The notes: generated by a model not told the origin, from the sequence alone. A stretch of DNA of 64,000 nucleotides from Zhengella mangrovi (GCF_002727065.1 NZ_PDVP01000001.1:372001-436000), one strand, 5' to 3'. Shown: positions 43,252 through 51,347, numbered from the stretch's first letter. Translations and numbers: made by a program.

Positions 43252-43941
43252 CTACCGTGCCTGCAACAGCCCCAACCGCCTTGTCATTTCGACGGCGTCG
43301 ATCCGCGAGGAAACATTCAGCTTTGCATAGATGTGCGCGACATGGGTTGCGACCGTGCTCTTCGAAATGCTCAGGATCCCGGCGATGTCCGGACGGTTGA
43401 AGCCCTTCGAAAGCAGAACGAGGATTTCCTTCTCCCGTTCTGTGAGCGCTTCGGCGATGGCCGGGAGGTCTCCGTTCGAAACCCGGTTCGGGTCGTGCCG
43501 GCCGGTCCCGGCACCGCCTCCGGACTCCTGGATATATTCGATCATCCGGCGGGTCACAGAGGATGAAAGCGGCGGTTCGCCGAAGGGAAGCCGCAGGAAG
43601 GCTTGGCGCAGGGCCTCGACCGTCTGGTCTTTCAGGAGATAGCCGTTGGCGCCTTTCGCCAGCACGTCGATCAGGCGCGATGTCTGGTCGTGCATCGACC
43701 ACACCACGACAAGGCAGTCCGGGTTGACCGCGCGCAGGGGCTCGATGAGGCTTTCGCCCCTGCCGTCCGGCAACGACAGGTCGAGAACGGCGAGATCAAA
43801 GGCACGCCTGCCGATCAGCGCACGGGCGGTCGCGACCGTGGAGGCGAGCGCCAGGCTGGAAGACGGAAACACCTCTTCCAGAACGGCGCGCATCCGTTGC
43901 TGCGCCTCCAGGTGATCATCGACAAGCAGGACCGACCGCAT
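43252..43941 (-). CDS. LuxR/NarL-family response regulator
   Basis: A 229-residue regulator: receiver (about 1-120) with SVLLVDDHLEAQQRM and phospho-Asp in LAVLDLSLPDGRG, and a LuxR-type helix-turn-helix (about 160-225) with LTEREKEILVLLSKGFNRPD, then IAGILSISKSTVATHVAHIY. It is convergent with the PDZ/ComP-like kinase at 40670, which has the kinase subtype that feeds this regulator family. Targets are not evident; the next gene on the other side is divergent. Confidence 0.92.
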   Translation of the reverse strand: MRSVLLVDDHLEAQQRMRAVLEEVFPSSSLALASTVATARALIGRRAFDLAVLDLSLPDGRGESLIEPLRAVNPDCLVVVWSMHDQTSRLIDVLAKGANGYLLKDQTVEALRQAFLRLPFGEPPLSSSVTRRMIEYIQESGGGAGTGRHDPNRVSNGDLPAIAEALTEREKEILVLLSKGFNRPDIAGILSISKSTVATHVAHIYAKLNVSSRIDAVEMTRRLGLLQAR

Positions 43942-44129
43942 TCCGCACCGACCTCCAATAAAAGCTTACCTGAAAGGGGAAGATTGTACGAGTCTCAAGG
44001 ATCGCGACTGCCCAATCGTCGGCCCGCGCACGGCGCGTCATGGTCAATTTGCCGGTACATCCTTGACCGTTCCCCGTCATCGCGGTGCATTGTTCCGTGG
44101 TTGGCGATGGCAAGGAAGGGAGACAGGCG

Positions 44130-45215
44130 GTGGCACGGCAAGATGCGGCGGACGGCCGGACCATGATGGCGATTGTCACGACCGGAACCGGCGGATTCGA
44201 CAAGCTGGTCTGGAAAGAGGTCCCGTGTCCCTCTCCCGGTGAGGGGGAAGTCCTGCTGAAGGTGCTGGCTGCCGGCGTCAACAACACGGATATCAACACC
44301 CGGCTTGGCTGGTATTCGTCCGGCGTCAGGGACGGCACGGACGTGACGGGCGATGACGGCGTCCGGCCCGATGGCGGCTGGAATGCGGCGACGCCGTTTC
44401 CCCTGGTCCAGGGCACGGACTGCTGCGGCCAGGTGGTGTCCGTCGGCCCCGGTGGCGATGAAAGCCGGATCGGCGACCGGGTTCTGGTCCGCTCCTGCAT
44501 GCGGAAGGCCGGTTTCAACTCGATGGAAACGGTCTGGCTCGGTTCCGATTTCGACGGCGCCTTCGCCCAGTACGTCAAGGTGCCGGAACAGGAGATCTTC
44601 AGGGTCGACTGCGATTGGAGCGACGCGGAACTTGCCACCATCCCCTGCGCCTATGGGACGGCCGAGAACATGGTCCACCGGGCCGGTGTCGAAGCGGGCA
44701 TGCGGGTCCTGGTTCCCGGCGCTTCGGGAGGCGTCGGTTCCGCCGTGGTCCAGCTTGCCCTGCGGCGCGGCGCCGAGGTGATCGCCATTGCCGGCGCCGG
44801 CAAGCACGACGCCGTCAGGTCGCTCGGTGCGAGCCGGGTCATCGACAGGACCGGCGACCCGGTGGGATTGCTCGGTGCGGAGACCATGGACGTCGTGATC
44901 GACAACGTTGCCGGCCCGGGTTTCGGTGCCATGCTGAAGGTCCTGAAGCGAGGCGGCCGCTACGTGTCTTCCGGTGCCATTGCCGGCCCGGTGGTCGAGC
45001 TGGACATGCGTGACATGTATCTCAAGGACATCACGTTGATCGGCTGTACCGCCTGGGACGCCCCGGTGTTTCCGAATGTCGTCGCCTGTATCGAGCGCGG
45101 CGAAATCCGTCCGGTGCTCGCCGCCACCTATCCGCTGGAGCGCATTGCCGATGCCCAGCGCGACTTCCAGCAGAAGCGCCATGCCGGCAAGATCGTGCTT
45201 GTTCCGCCGTCCTGA
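44130..45215 (+). CDS. Zinc-type alcohol dehydrogenase / quinone oxidoreductase family protein
   Basis: A 361-residue MDR-family NADPH oxidoreductase: GroES-like N-terminal half (LKVLAAGVNNTDINTRLGWY) with a loop insertion around residues 80-105, and a Rossmann half with VLVPGASGGVGSAVVQLALR. The catalytic-zinc Cys of true alcohol dehydrogenases is replaced by Asn-Asn-Thr-Asp, as in quinone oxidoreductases. Start: GTG 44130 has GGAAGGGAG eight bases upstream; ATG 44163 (MMAIVTTGTGGF) is the more family-like alternative. It is divergent from the LuxR regulator and followed by repeat array 3. Confidence 0.85.
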   Translation: MARQDAADGRTMMAIVTTGTGGFDKLVWKEVPCPSPGEGEVLLKVLAAGVNNTDINTRLGWYSSGVRDGTDVTGDDGVRPDGGWNAATPFPLVQGTDCCGQVVSVGPGGDESRIGDRVLVRSCMRKAGFNSMETVWLGSDFDGAFAQYVKVPEQEIFRVDCDWSDAELATIPCAYGTAENMVHRAGVEAGMRVLVPGASGGVGSAVVQLALRRGAEVIAIAGAGKHDAVRSLGASRVIDRTGDPVGLLGAETMDVVIDNVAGPGFGAMLKVLKRGGRYVSSGAIAGPVVELDMRDMYLKDITLIGCTAWDAPVFPNVVACIERGEIRPVLAATYPLERIADAQRDFQQKRHAGKIVLVPPS

Positions 45216-45220
45216 TACAA

Positions 45221-45492
45221 GCAATTCCAGCGAAAGTGGGTACCGGTTTCGCGTCCGGAATTGCGTGGAAAAGGCGCTCGATTCCAGCGAAAGCGGGTAC
45301 CGGTTTCGCGTCCGGAATTGCGTGGAAAAGGCGCTCGATTCCAGCGAAAGCGGGTACCGGTTTCGCGTCCGGAATTGCGTGGAAAAGGCATTCGATTCCA
45401 GCGAAAGTGGGTACCGGTTTCGCGTCCGGAATTGCGTGGAAAAGGCACTTGATTGCAGCGAAAGCGGGTACCGTTTTCGCGTCCGGAATTGC
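45221..45492. repeat. Array 3: five tandem copies of the palindromic repeat, 57-bp period
   Basis: Cores at 45227, 45284, 45341, 45398 and 45455 share GGTACC at the hairpin tip (copies 1-4 read GGGTACCGG) and the inter-copy GTGGAAAAGGC-G/A-C/T-T-C/T-G. Left arms after copy 1 read CGATTCC; copy 5 has TTGCAG. The array starts five bases past the oxidoreductase stop. Confidence 0.95.
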
Positions 45493-45505
45493 GAATCAGG
45501 CAGCA

Positions 45506-45544
45506 AGAGCATTGGTGCTTTTCGATGAAAGGCGGAAATGCCCC
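45506..45544. repeat. Second palindromic module next to array 3
   Basis: GAGCATT and AAATGCC arms flank TTTTCGATGAAAGGCGG. The same module follows array 4 at 49707, so the element is a mosaic of two palindromes. Confidence 0.6.
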
Positions 45545-45585
45545 AGGCTGGGCCTGCCCGCCCGGGCGCCCTAGCCCAAGGCGGC

Positions 45586-46428
45586 CTACCGCGCCAGGAC
45601 GAAGCGCTCGAGTTTGCCGAGCGTCTGCAATCCCAGTTCCACGGCGCCGAACCCCTTCGCCTCCCGGAATTCCTCCGCCGTGTTGAAGATCATGCAAAGG
45701 GTCACCCTCGTGCCATCCTCCGCGTCCTCGAACCGGGCCCAGGCATCGGCATGCTTCGGGCCGTTCTCGCCCCAATGCAGCGTATAGGCGATCCGTTCTT
45801 CGGGCAGAACCTCGCCATAGCGATGGTGGTTCGGGAACACCTGGCCATCCGGCGCGATCATGTCGAACACCCATTCGCCGCCGGCGCGCAGGTCGATCCG
45901 GCTCGTCCGGCAGGAAAACCCGTCCGGCCCCCACCATTGCGGCAGCGTCTCGGCATTCATCCAGGCGCCCCAGACCAGGCATCGCGGTGCCCGGATCACG
46001 CGGTCCAGCACCATGGTGCGCTCGGCCGCTTCTGCGAGGCGGTCGAGGCCGTCCGCGAGCCCCTGCCCGACATCCGCCGGATTGCCCTCCGCCAGCCGGG
46101 AAAGTTGGACCGTCAACGCAATCCGGCTGCCCTCGGTCGAGCCGGACAGGTCGGCCGTCACCAGCGCGGCCGATGCTGTCCCCGGCACCGGCGAAATCAT
46201 CTCGGCGTGGACGCTGAAGAGCGGCGCGTCGAGGTGAAGCCAGCCGGCGGCGGGCTGGTCTTCGCGGGTCATTGCCCAGACCGCCCGTGCGGCCGGCGTG
46301 GTCCAGACCTCCCACAGGACCGCCGGCGGCGCGGCGATATTCCGCGCGAGGTTCAGGGTTTCAAAGCGGTGTCGCAGGGCCTCGTGTCCACCAGGGATTG
46401 CAGGCTGCGTTTCGTCGGTTGGCGTCAT
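45586..46428 (-). CDS. Tandem SRPBCC (AHSA1-like) domain protein
   Basis: A 280-residue protein made of two SRPBCC/AHSA1 domains. The N-terminal one (about 25-135) begins RNIAAPPAVLWEVWTTPAAR. The C-terminal one (about 140-275) has RVIRAPRCLVWGAWMNAETL, PQWWGPDGFSCRTSRIDLRA, GGEWVFDMIAPDG and WARFEDAEDGTRVTL. The C-terminal copy is closer to the family consensus, the first is divergent. Such proteins bind hydrophobic ligands in a cavity. The ATGA overlap with the ArsR gene marks a two-gene operon, a common pairing. Confidence 0.88.
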   Translation of the reverse strand: MTPTDETQPAIPGGHEALRHRFETLNLARNIAAPPAVLWEVWTTPAARAVWAMTREDQPAAGWLHLDAPLFSVHAEMISPVPGTASAALVTADLSGSTEGSRIALTVQLSRLAEGNPADVGQGLADGLDRLAEAAERTMVLDRVIRAPRCLVWGAWMNAETLPQWWGPDGFSCRTSRIDLRAGGEWVFDMIAPDGQVFPNHHRYGEVLPEERIAYTLHWGENGPKHADAWARFEDAEDGTRVTLCMIFNTAEEFREAKGFGAVELGLQTLGKLERFVLAR

Positions 46429-46766
46429 TCGTCGCGCTCCTTCATGACGGTCATGACAAAGGCTTCCAGCCGGTCCAGACGCGCTTCCCAGATCGCCCGT
46501 TGCTCGTCCAGCCATGCCCGGACCGGGTCGAAAGCGTCCGGAACGATGGCGCAGGTGCGGATCCGGCCGTCCTTGACTGTGGAAATCAGTCCGGCTTGCT
46601 CCAGCACCGCGAGATGCCGCATCACCGTCGGCAGGCGCAGTCCCGTGGGCTCTGCCAGGTCGGTGACCCGCGCCGGCTCGCGGGCGAGCCGGGTCAGGAT
46701 CGACCGGCGGGTCGGATCGGCCAGCGCGTGGAAGAGCAGCGAAAGGTCGGTGTCATGCTTAGACAT
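46425..46766 (-). CDS. ArsR-family transcriptional regulator
   Basis: A 113-residue winged-helix regulator with FHALADPTRRSILTRLAREP, VTDLAEPTGLRLPTVMRHLA and VLEQAGLISTVKDGRIRTC. It has no metal-binding cysteine box in the recognition helix, so it is not a classical arsenic or zinc sensor. It belongs to the type that precedes SRPBCC genes and probably represses its own operon. Start at 46766; an in-frame ATG at 46787 would add seven residues. Confidence 0.9.
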   Translation of the reverse strand: MSKHDTDLSLLFHALADPTRRSILTRLAREPARVTDLAEPTGLRLPTVMRHLAVLEQAGLISTVKDGRIRTCAIVPDAFDPVRAWLDEQRAIWEARLDRLEAFVMTVMKERDE

Positions 46767-47001
46767 ATTACTAACTATCATCGCCACCGATGGCGCGCAA
46801 CGAAAAACTTCGATGATTGGCTAACTGTTCGCTGTCGGAGGATTGTCCTGCCGTGGATTGGCGCCTCGAACCAGGACTGCCGAGCGCTGCGGACTCATGG
46901 ACATCCCTGGCATGACCGGTTGGGGACCCAGGCCGGCGGCATGCCGGACGCGACCGCATGTGCAGCGATCGCTGCCTGTCAGACCTGCTTTACACGGAGG
47001 A
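46767..47001. other. Intergenic region between ArsR gene and tRNA-Ser
   Basis: This 235-base stretch, continued beyond the tRNA to 47368, carries only the tRNA gene and the promoters of the flanking genes. Long open frames across it are antisense to the tRNA and are not credible. Confidence 0.5.
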
Positions 47002-47091
47002 TGGCGGTGAGAGAGGGATTCGAACCCTCGATACGGTTTCCCGTATACACGCGTTCCAGGCGTGCGCCTTCAACCACTCGGCCACCTCACC
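47002..47091 (-). tRNA. tRNA-Ser (anticodon GGA)
   Basis: A 90-base class II tRNA on the minus strand with encoded CCA. Acceptor 5' GGTGAGG pairs with TCTCACC before discriminator G. The anticodon stem CACGC/GCGTG encloses CTGGAAC (anticodon GGA, reads UCC and UCU). A long variable arm (TACGG-GAAA-CCGTA) and the T-loop GTTCGAATC are present. It starts at 47091. No integrase or attachment-site duplication is seen nearby. Confidence 0.97.
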
Positions 47092-47368
47092 TGATCCAGA
47101 TCGTCTCCCGGCGGTTGGCCCGGGCCGGGTGGCAGGCCACCCCTTGGAACGGCGCGGACTATAGCCAGAAAGCGCGCCGGTTCAACCGTTAAATGACGGC
47201 ACGGCGACGAATTTTCAAGGCGGCCGCGCGTGCTGGCGGGCAAGCCTGCCGCCATGCCCTCCCGGCACCTTCGACTTGACGGCAATTGCCCCCGGCGGCA
47301 CCTTGGCCTATGGCTAGGTCCGGAACGCCGGGGGCCACGTTGGTTTCCGGCCGGGAAGTCGGGAAGAC

Positions 47369-47704
47369 ATGGCCATGCTTCGTTTCGTTGTCCGCTTCAT
47401 CGCGCTTGTCTGCCTGTCGGTCGCCTGCATCATGGGCGTGCTCGACCTGGCCCGCTCGCTCGCGGCAAACGCCCCGGTTTTCACGCCTCTCGCCACCAGT
47501 TGGGGACAGGTCGCGCCGAAGTCGCTCGCCATGCTGAAGGACGCCGTCGAGACCTACACGCTCCCGCCCGTCTGGGATCCCGGCGTGACGACCGTACTCG
47601 GCCTGCCGGGCTTCGCTGTCTTCGCTGGCCTCGCCCTGCTGTTCTACCTGCTCGGCCACCGCCCGGCGGCCCGCGGCCGCAACCGCTTTGCCCGGGTATC
47701 CTGA
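47369..47704 (+). CDS. Small membrane protein, two transmembrane segments
   Basis: A 111-residue protein with membrane helices at about 8-27 (RFIALVCLSVACIMGVLDLA) and 77-97 (LPGFAVFAGLALLFYLLGHR), separated by a soluble loop containing TWDPGV-like PPVWDPGVTTVLGLPG. Family relatives are small uncharacterised proteins of alphaproteobacteria, often near tRNA-Ser. ATG starts at 47369 and 47375 are both possible. It lies 30 bases before the MsrA-like gene and may be co-transcribed. Confidence 0.75.
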   Translation: MAMLRFVVRFIALVCLSVACIMGVLDLARSLAANAPVFTPLATSWGQVAPKSLAMLKDAVETYTLPPVWDPGVTTVLGLPGFAVFAGLALLFYLLGHRPAARGRNRFARVS

Positions 47705-47734
47705 CCGGCGCCTCGATTCGGAGACCGTGCGACC

Positions 47735-48394
47735 ATGCATTTCCTTGGCACCATGCTCGACAAGAAGCTTCACATGCCCGCGCCCGCCGACGCGCTGAAA
47801 GGCCGGGCAGAACCGGTCGCGACCGCGTCGACCCACGCCGTCAACTGCCGCGATCTCCAGGCGCCCGCGCCCGACGGTTTCGAAACGGTCTATTTCGCCC
47901 TGGGCAACTACTGGCCGGCCGAGCGCCTGTTCTGGAAGACGCCGGGAGTCTGGGTCACGGCCGCCGGCTTCATGGGCGGCTACACGCCCAATCCCACGTC
48001 GCAGGAAGTGGCCACCGGCATGACCGGCCATGCCCAGACCGTGAAGGTGGTCTACGATCCGGCGCAAATCTCCTTCGCCGCGCTGCTCAAGCTTTTCTGG
48101 GAGAACCATGATCCGGCCCAGGGCAATCGCCAGGGCAATGACATCGGCACGCTCTACCGCTCGGCGATCTTCACCACGACGGCATCCCAGCTGGAGCAGG
48201 CGCTCGCATCGCGCGATGTCTTCCAGCAGGCGCTGGCCGCGGTGCGCACCGGCAGGATCACCACCGAGATCCGCGAAGCTCCCGCGTTCTATTTCGCCGG
48301 CGAGGAGCATCAGCAGTACCTGGCCCGCAATCCGGGTGGTTCCGGCACCTTGCGCGGCACGGGCGCCGTCTACCCGCTTCCGGGCGGCGATTGA
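47735..48394 (+). CDS. MsrA-like protein lacking the catalytic cysteine
   Basis: A 219-residue protein with the methionine sulfoxide reductase A fold: ETVYFALGNYWPAERLFWKT, TAAGFMGGYTPNPTSQEV, GMTGHAQTVKVVYDP, ENHDPAQGNRQGNDIGTLYR and EEHQQYLARNPGG. In active MsrA the first segment reads GCFWG; here it is GNYWP, so the nucleophilic Cys is Asn58. The C-terminal resolving cysteine region (GGSGTLRGTGAVYP) also has none; the only Cys is at residue 38. Substrate-side residues (Glu63, Tyr of GGYT, Asp of GND) remain. It therefore cannot reduce methionine sulfoxide by the known route. The frame is intact and well spaced, so this is not a recent pseudogene. Confidence 0.88.
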   Translation: MHFLGTMLDKKLHMPAPADALKGRAEPVATASTHAVNCRDLQAPAPDGFETVYFALGNYWPAERLFWKTPGVWVTAAGFMGGYTPNPTSQEVATGMTGHAQTVKVVYDPAQISFAALLKLFWENHDPAQGNRQGNDIGTLYRSAIFTTTASQLEQALASRDVFQQALAAVRTGRITTEIREAPAFYFAGEEHQQYLARNPGGSGTLRGTGAVYPLPGGD

Positions 48395-48587
48395 CCCTGC
48401 GGCAGCCCGGATGGCGGACGATTTTTTCTACCGGGCGGTCAAGAATCTGGGTGTCAACGGGCTGTTTTAATGCAAGGATACGCGCCAGAGGCATGGCTCC
48501 CGCGGGAGATTGCCCTCCGGCCGAACCGGGCAGGCGTGCTGCGCGCGGCCGGGCTGAGAAGAGAACAAACCGACAGGGTGCGAACAC

Positions 48588-49577
48588 ATGAAGCGTTTGA
48601 TTATGGGCCTGCTGGCCGCCTCCGCGATGACTGCATCGGCATATGCCGCCGATATCAATCCGGCGATCATCTACGATTTGGGCGGGAAATTCGACAAGTC
48701 CTTCAATGAATCGGCGTTCAACGGTGCCGAGAAGTTCAAGCAGGAAACCGGCATTTCCTACCGCGAGTTCGAGATCCAGAACGATGCCCAGCGCGAGCAG
48801 GCGCTGCGCAAGTTCGCCGAGGACGGCAATGATCCGATCGTCATGGCCGGCTTCTCCTGGGCCGCTGCGCTGGAAAAGGTCGCCGCCGAGTTCCCGGACA
48901 CCCATTTCGCCATCATCGACATGGTCGTTGACGCGCCGAACGTGCGCTCGGTGGTCTACAAGGAGCACGAGGGATCCTATCTCGTCGGCATCATGGCGGC
49001 CATGAAGTCGGACTCCAAGAAGGTCGGCTTCGTCGGTGGCATGGACATTCCGCTGATCCGCAAGTTCGGCTGTGGCTATGTCGGCGGCGCCAAGTCCGCC
49101 GGTGCCACCGAGGTCATCCAGAACATGACCGGTGACACGCCGGCCGCATGGAACGATCCGACCAAGGGCGGCGAGATCGCCAAGAGCCAGATCGCCCAGG
49201 GCGCCGACGTGATCTACGCCGCCGCCGGCGGTACCGGCATCGGTGTTCTGCAGGCTGCCGCCGACGAGGGCAAGTACGGCATCGGCGTCGATTCCAACCA
49301 GAACGGCCTGCAGCCGGGTCACGTGCTCACCTCCATGCTGAAGCGCGTCGACGTCGCCGTCTACAATGCCTTCATGGACTCAAAGGAAGGCAAGTTCTCC
49401 AATGGCATCAACGTTCTCGGCCTCAAGGAAGGCGGCGTCGACTATGCCATGGACGACAACAACAAGGACCTCGTCACCGACGACATGATGAAGGCCGTGG
49501 AAGACGCCAAGGCCAAGATCATCGCCGGCGACATCCAGGTTCATGACTACATGTCGGATGAGAGCTGCCCCTACTGA
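48588..49577 (+). CDS. BMP-family (basic membrane protein) ABC transporter substrate-binding protein
   Basis: Periplasmic nucleoside-binding protein, 329 residues. Signal peptide about 1-21 (MKRLIMGLLAASAMTASAYA). The mature part has YDLGGKFDKSFNESAFNGAE (BMP signature with the DxSFN block), GFVGGMDIPLIRKFGCGYVG and VIYAAAGGTGIGVLQAA. There is no lipobox Cys, so it is soluble. The ATPase and permeases for such a receptor start at 52651, so it very likely serves that transporter although four unrelated genes intervene. GACAGGGTGCG precedes the ATG. Confidence 0.93.
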   Translation: MKRLIMGLLAASAMTASAYAADINPAIIYDLGGKFDKSFNESAFNGAEKFKQETGISYREFEIQNDAQREQALRKFAEDGNDPIVMAGFSWAAALEKVAAEFPDTHFAIIDMVVDAPNVRSVVYKEHEGSYLVGIMAAMKSDSKKVGFVGGMDIPLIRKFGCGYVGGAKSAGATEVIQNMTGDTPAAWNDPTKGGEIAKSQIAQGADVIYAAAGGTGIGVLQAAADEGKYGIGVDSNQNGLQPGHVLTSMLKRVDVAVYNAFMDSKEGKFSNGINVLGLKEGGVDYAMDDNNKDLVTDDMMKAVEDAKAKIIAGDIQVHDYMSDESCPY

Positions 49578-49590
49578 TCGGCGGGCAAGA

Positions 49591-49690
49591 GCAATTCCAG
49601 CGAAAGTGGGTACCGGTTTCGCGTCCGGAATTGCGGGAAGGCAAGAGCAATTCCAGCGAAAGTGGGTACCGGTTTCGCGTCCGGAATTGC
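49591..49690. repeat. Array 4: two copies of the palindromic repeat, 56-bp period
   Basis: Two nearly identical copies (49591 and 49647) of the full 44-bp core, both with intact GCAATTCC/GGAATTGC arms, GCGAAA/TTTCGC inner arms and GGTACC tip, separated by GGGAAGGCAAGA. This is the least altered array and gives the best consensus. It lies 13 bases after the BMP gene stop. Confidence 0.95.
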
Positions 49691-49706
49691 TCGGAAACAA
49701 CGACGT

Positions 49707-49745
49707 GGAGCATTGATGCGGTTCAACGGATCGCGGAAATGCTCC
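49707..49745. repeat. Second palindromic module next to array 4
   Basis: GGAGCATT (49707-49714) pairs with AATGCTCC (49738-49745) around TTCAACGGATCGCGG. It is similar base by base to 45506-45544 beside array 3. Confidence 0.65.
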
Positions 49746-49849
49746 GACCCGCGAAACCCGATCGCCCGGCCATTGCGCCGGGCGATTTCTTTTTCAAGAC
49801 GCGCGGGAATCGGGTGGACCGCGTTGGCAGGCGGCGCCATGATCCGTCC

Positions 49850-50374
49850 ATGGAAAACACGGCTCTGCTCTACACATGGCACGAAAGCCCCGTCGGTCCG
49901 CTGCTGATGGCCGGCCGCGGTGACGTCCTGCACGTCCTGTCCTTCCCCGCCGGCAACGGGAAGCGTTCGCCCCGTGCTGAATGGCAGCGCGATGACGCGA
50001 TCCTGCCGGAGCACCGCCGCCAGATCGACGCCTACTTCGCCGGCAGGCTGACCGCCTTCGATCTGCCGCTTCAGCCGGTGGGCTCGCCGTTCCAGCTCGC
50101 GGTGTGGCGGGAACTGACCCGCATTCCCTACGGCGAGACCGCGTCCTACGGCGACATCGCCCGGCGCCTTGGCGAACCGGTTTCCGCCAGCCGCGCCGTA
50201 GGAGCAGCCAACGGCGACAATCCGCTGCCGATCGTCGTGCCGTGTCACCGGGTGATCGGCGCCGACGGCTCGCTGACCGGGTTTGGCGGCGGGCTTGCCA
50301 TCAAGCGGTATCTTCTCGACCTGGAGGACCGGGTGGCACAGAAGCCGGGCCGTCAGCTCGGCCTGTTCGGCTGA
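49850..50374 (+). CDS. ogt: Methylated-DNA-protein-cysteine methyltransferase
   Basis: Repairs O6-methylguanine by one-way transfer of the methyl to its own Cys. The 174-residue protein has FQLAVWRELTRIPYGETASY, the helix-turn-helix with RAVGAANGDNP, and the active site PIVVPCHRVIGADGSLTGFG. It has no Ada N-terminal zinc domain. Start at 49850 (MENTALLYTW); the frame opens further upstream, but only through the repeat module. Confidence 0.94.
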   Translation: MENTALLYTWHESPVGPLLMAGRGDVLHVLSFPAGNGKRSPRAEWQRDDAILPEHRRQIDAYFAGRLTAFDLPLQPVGSPFQLAVWRELTRIPYGETASYGDIARRLGEPVSASRAVGAANGDNPLPIVVPCHRVIGADGSLTGFGGGLAIKRYLLDLEDRVAQKPGRQLGLFG

Positions 50375-50400
50375 CGGGTCACGCCAGGAAGCCGTTGATC

Positions 50401-50628
50401 TCAGCCGCGGCGGACGCCGACAATGATCCCGGTGACAAGGCCGACAACCACGCCCAGCAGGCTCCAGAACACCACCGCATACCCGGAAGCACCCTCGAAA
50501 TCGGTGACATTGGCCAGTTCGACATAGGCGAACCCGGCGCCGAAACCAACGAAGCCGCCAAGGACCGCGCCCAGGATCGCCCCCAGGAGAGCAAAGCCTG
50601 CCTTCCGTGCCGCTGCCATCGCCGTCAT
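50401..50628 (-). CDS. Small glycine-rich membrane protein
   Basis: A 75-residue protein with two membrane helices, about 10-33 (AGFALLGAILGAVLGGFVGF, with GxxxG repeats) and 50-70 (VVFWSLLGVVVGLVTGIIVG), ending VRRG. It resembles small inner-membrane proteins of unknown function. ATG at 50628, or 50619 with three residues fewer. Confidence 0.65.
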   Translation of the reverse strand: MTAMAAARKAGFALLGAILGAVLGGFVGFGAGFAYVELANVTDFEGASGYAVVFWSLLGVVVGLVTGIIVGVRRG

Positions 50629-50693
50629 CCCTGCCCGGTTTCGCAAGGCATGATGATACGCCCGCTTTCCCGTTGCCGGTAGAGGGGCCACGC

Positions 50694-50903
50694 TCACCAG
50701 TGCGGCGGCTTGTCGACCGGGATCTCCGGTTGCACGGCGTGCTCCACGGTGAGGAACCGCCGGATCAGCTCGTCCATCTTCGCCCGTTGCGCTTCCACGA
50801 CCTTCCACTGGTCGGCCAGTTGCGTGGAAAGCTCCTCGTTGGCGCGCTCCAGTTCGGCGACCCGCATTTCCAGCTCCGCGATGCGGTTTTCGTGCTCGAT
50901 CAT
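50694..50903 (-). CDS. slyX: SlyX family protein
   Basis: A 69-residue coiled-coil protein: ENRIAELEMRVAELERANEE then LSTQLADQWKVVEAQRAKMD, with the SlyX-type proline tail PEIPVDKPPHW. Function is unknown in any species. ATGA overlap with the thioesterase gene upstream gives a two-gene operon. Confidence 0.88.
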   Translation of the reverse strand: MIEHENRIAELEMRVAELERANEELSTQLADQWKVVEAQRAKMDELIRRFLTVEHAVQPEIPVDKPPHW

Positions 50904-51346
50904 GACGCGGGTTCCGCGAGCGCGGTTTCGAGAAGGGCGCGAAGCGGCGCATTGAGCGGCATCGGCTTGCGGCTCGCCTTGTCGACATAGACATGGACGA
51001 ACCGCCCTTCCGCCGCCGCCGTGGCATCGTCGTTGCGGAACAGGCCGATCTCGTAGGTCACCGCCGAGGTGCCGAGCTTGGCGACCCGGATGCCCGCCGT
51101 CACCACGTCCGGGAAGGCCATTTCCGCGAAATAGCGGCACCCCGTCTCGACGACCAGGCCCACCTGTTCGCCACCGTGGATGTCCAGCACGCCGGCCTCG
51201 ATCAGCCAGGCGTTGACCGCCGTGTCAAACAGCGAATAGTGCACGACATTGTTCATGTGCCCGTAGACATCGTTGTCCGACCAGCGGGTCGTGATGCTGC
51301 GGAACACCAAGTAGGCGTCGCGGCTTGCGGGAACGGGCCGGCTCAT
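50900..51346 (-). CDS. Acyl-CoA thioesterase, 4-hydroxybenzoyl-CoA thioesterase/YbgC type
   Basis: A 148-residue hot-dog-fold thioesterase. The catalytic Asp block reads TTRWSDNDVYGHMNNVVHYS (WxDxDxxGHxNN), with LVVETGCRYFAEMAFPDVV as the substrate groove. Start 51346 (MSRPVPASR); the frame opens further to 51379, overlapping the dehydrogenase gene stop. It lies directly after the iron alcohol dehydrogenase, one base apart. Confidence 0.9.
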   Translation of the reverse strand: MSRPVPASRDAYLVFRSITTRWSDNDVYGHMNNVVHYSLFDTAVNAWLIEAGVLDIHGGEQVGLVVETGCRYFAEMAFPDVVTAGIRVAKLGTSAVTYEIGLFRNDDATAAAEGRFVHVYVDKASRKPMPLNAPLRALLETALAEPAS

Positions 51347-51347
51347 G

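Noticed and set aside
45586-46428. SRPBCC gene extended to 46515
   Set aside because: The extension overlaps the ArsR gene in another frame; the ATGA junction at 46425-46428 is the natural start.
47002-47091. tRNA-Ser as an integration site for a genomic island
   Set aside because: No integrase gene and no second copy of the tRNA 3' end was seen within the window.
46272-47192. A 306-codon frame over the ArsR/SRPBCC genes and the tRNA
   Set aside because: It is antisense to two well-supported genes and crosses tRNA-Ser.
47735-48394. MsrA-like gene as a recent pseudogene
   Set aside because: The frame is intact, codon use is normal and other conserved blocks are kept, so only the catalytic cysteines are lost.
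48395-48587. Possible purine riboswitch ahead of the BMP-type nucleoside receptor
   Set aside because: I could not find the three-helix junction or the conserved loop bases; only GC-rich inverted stretches are present.
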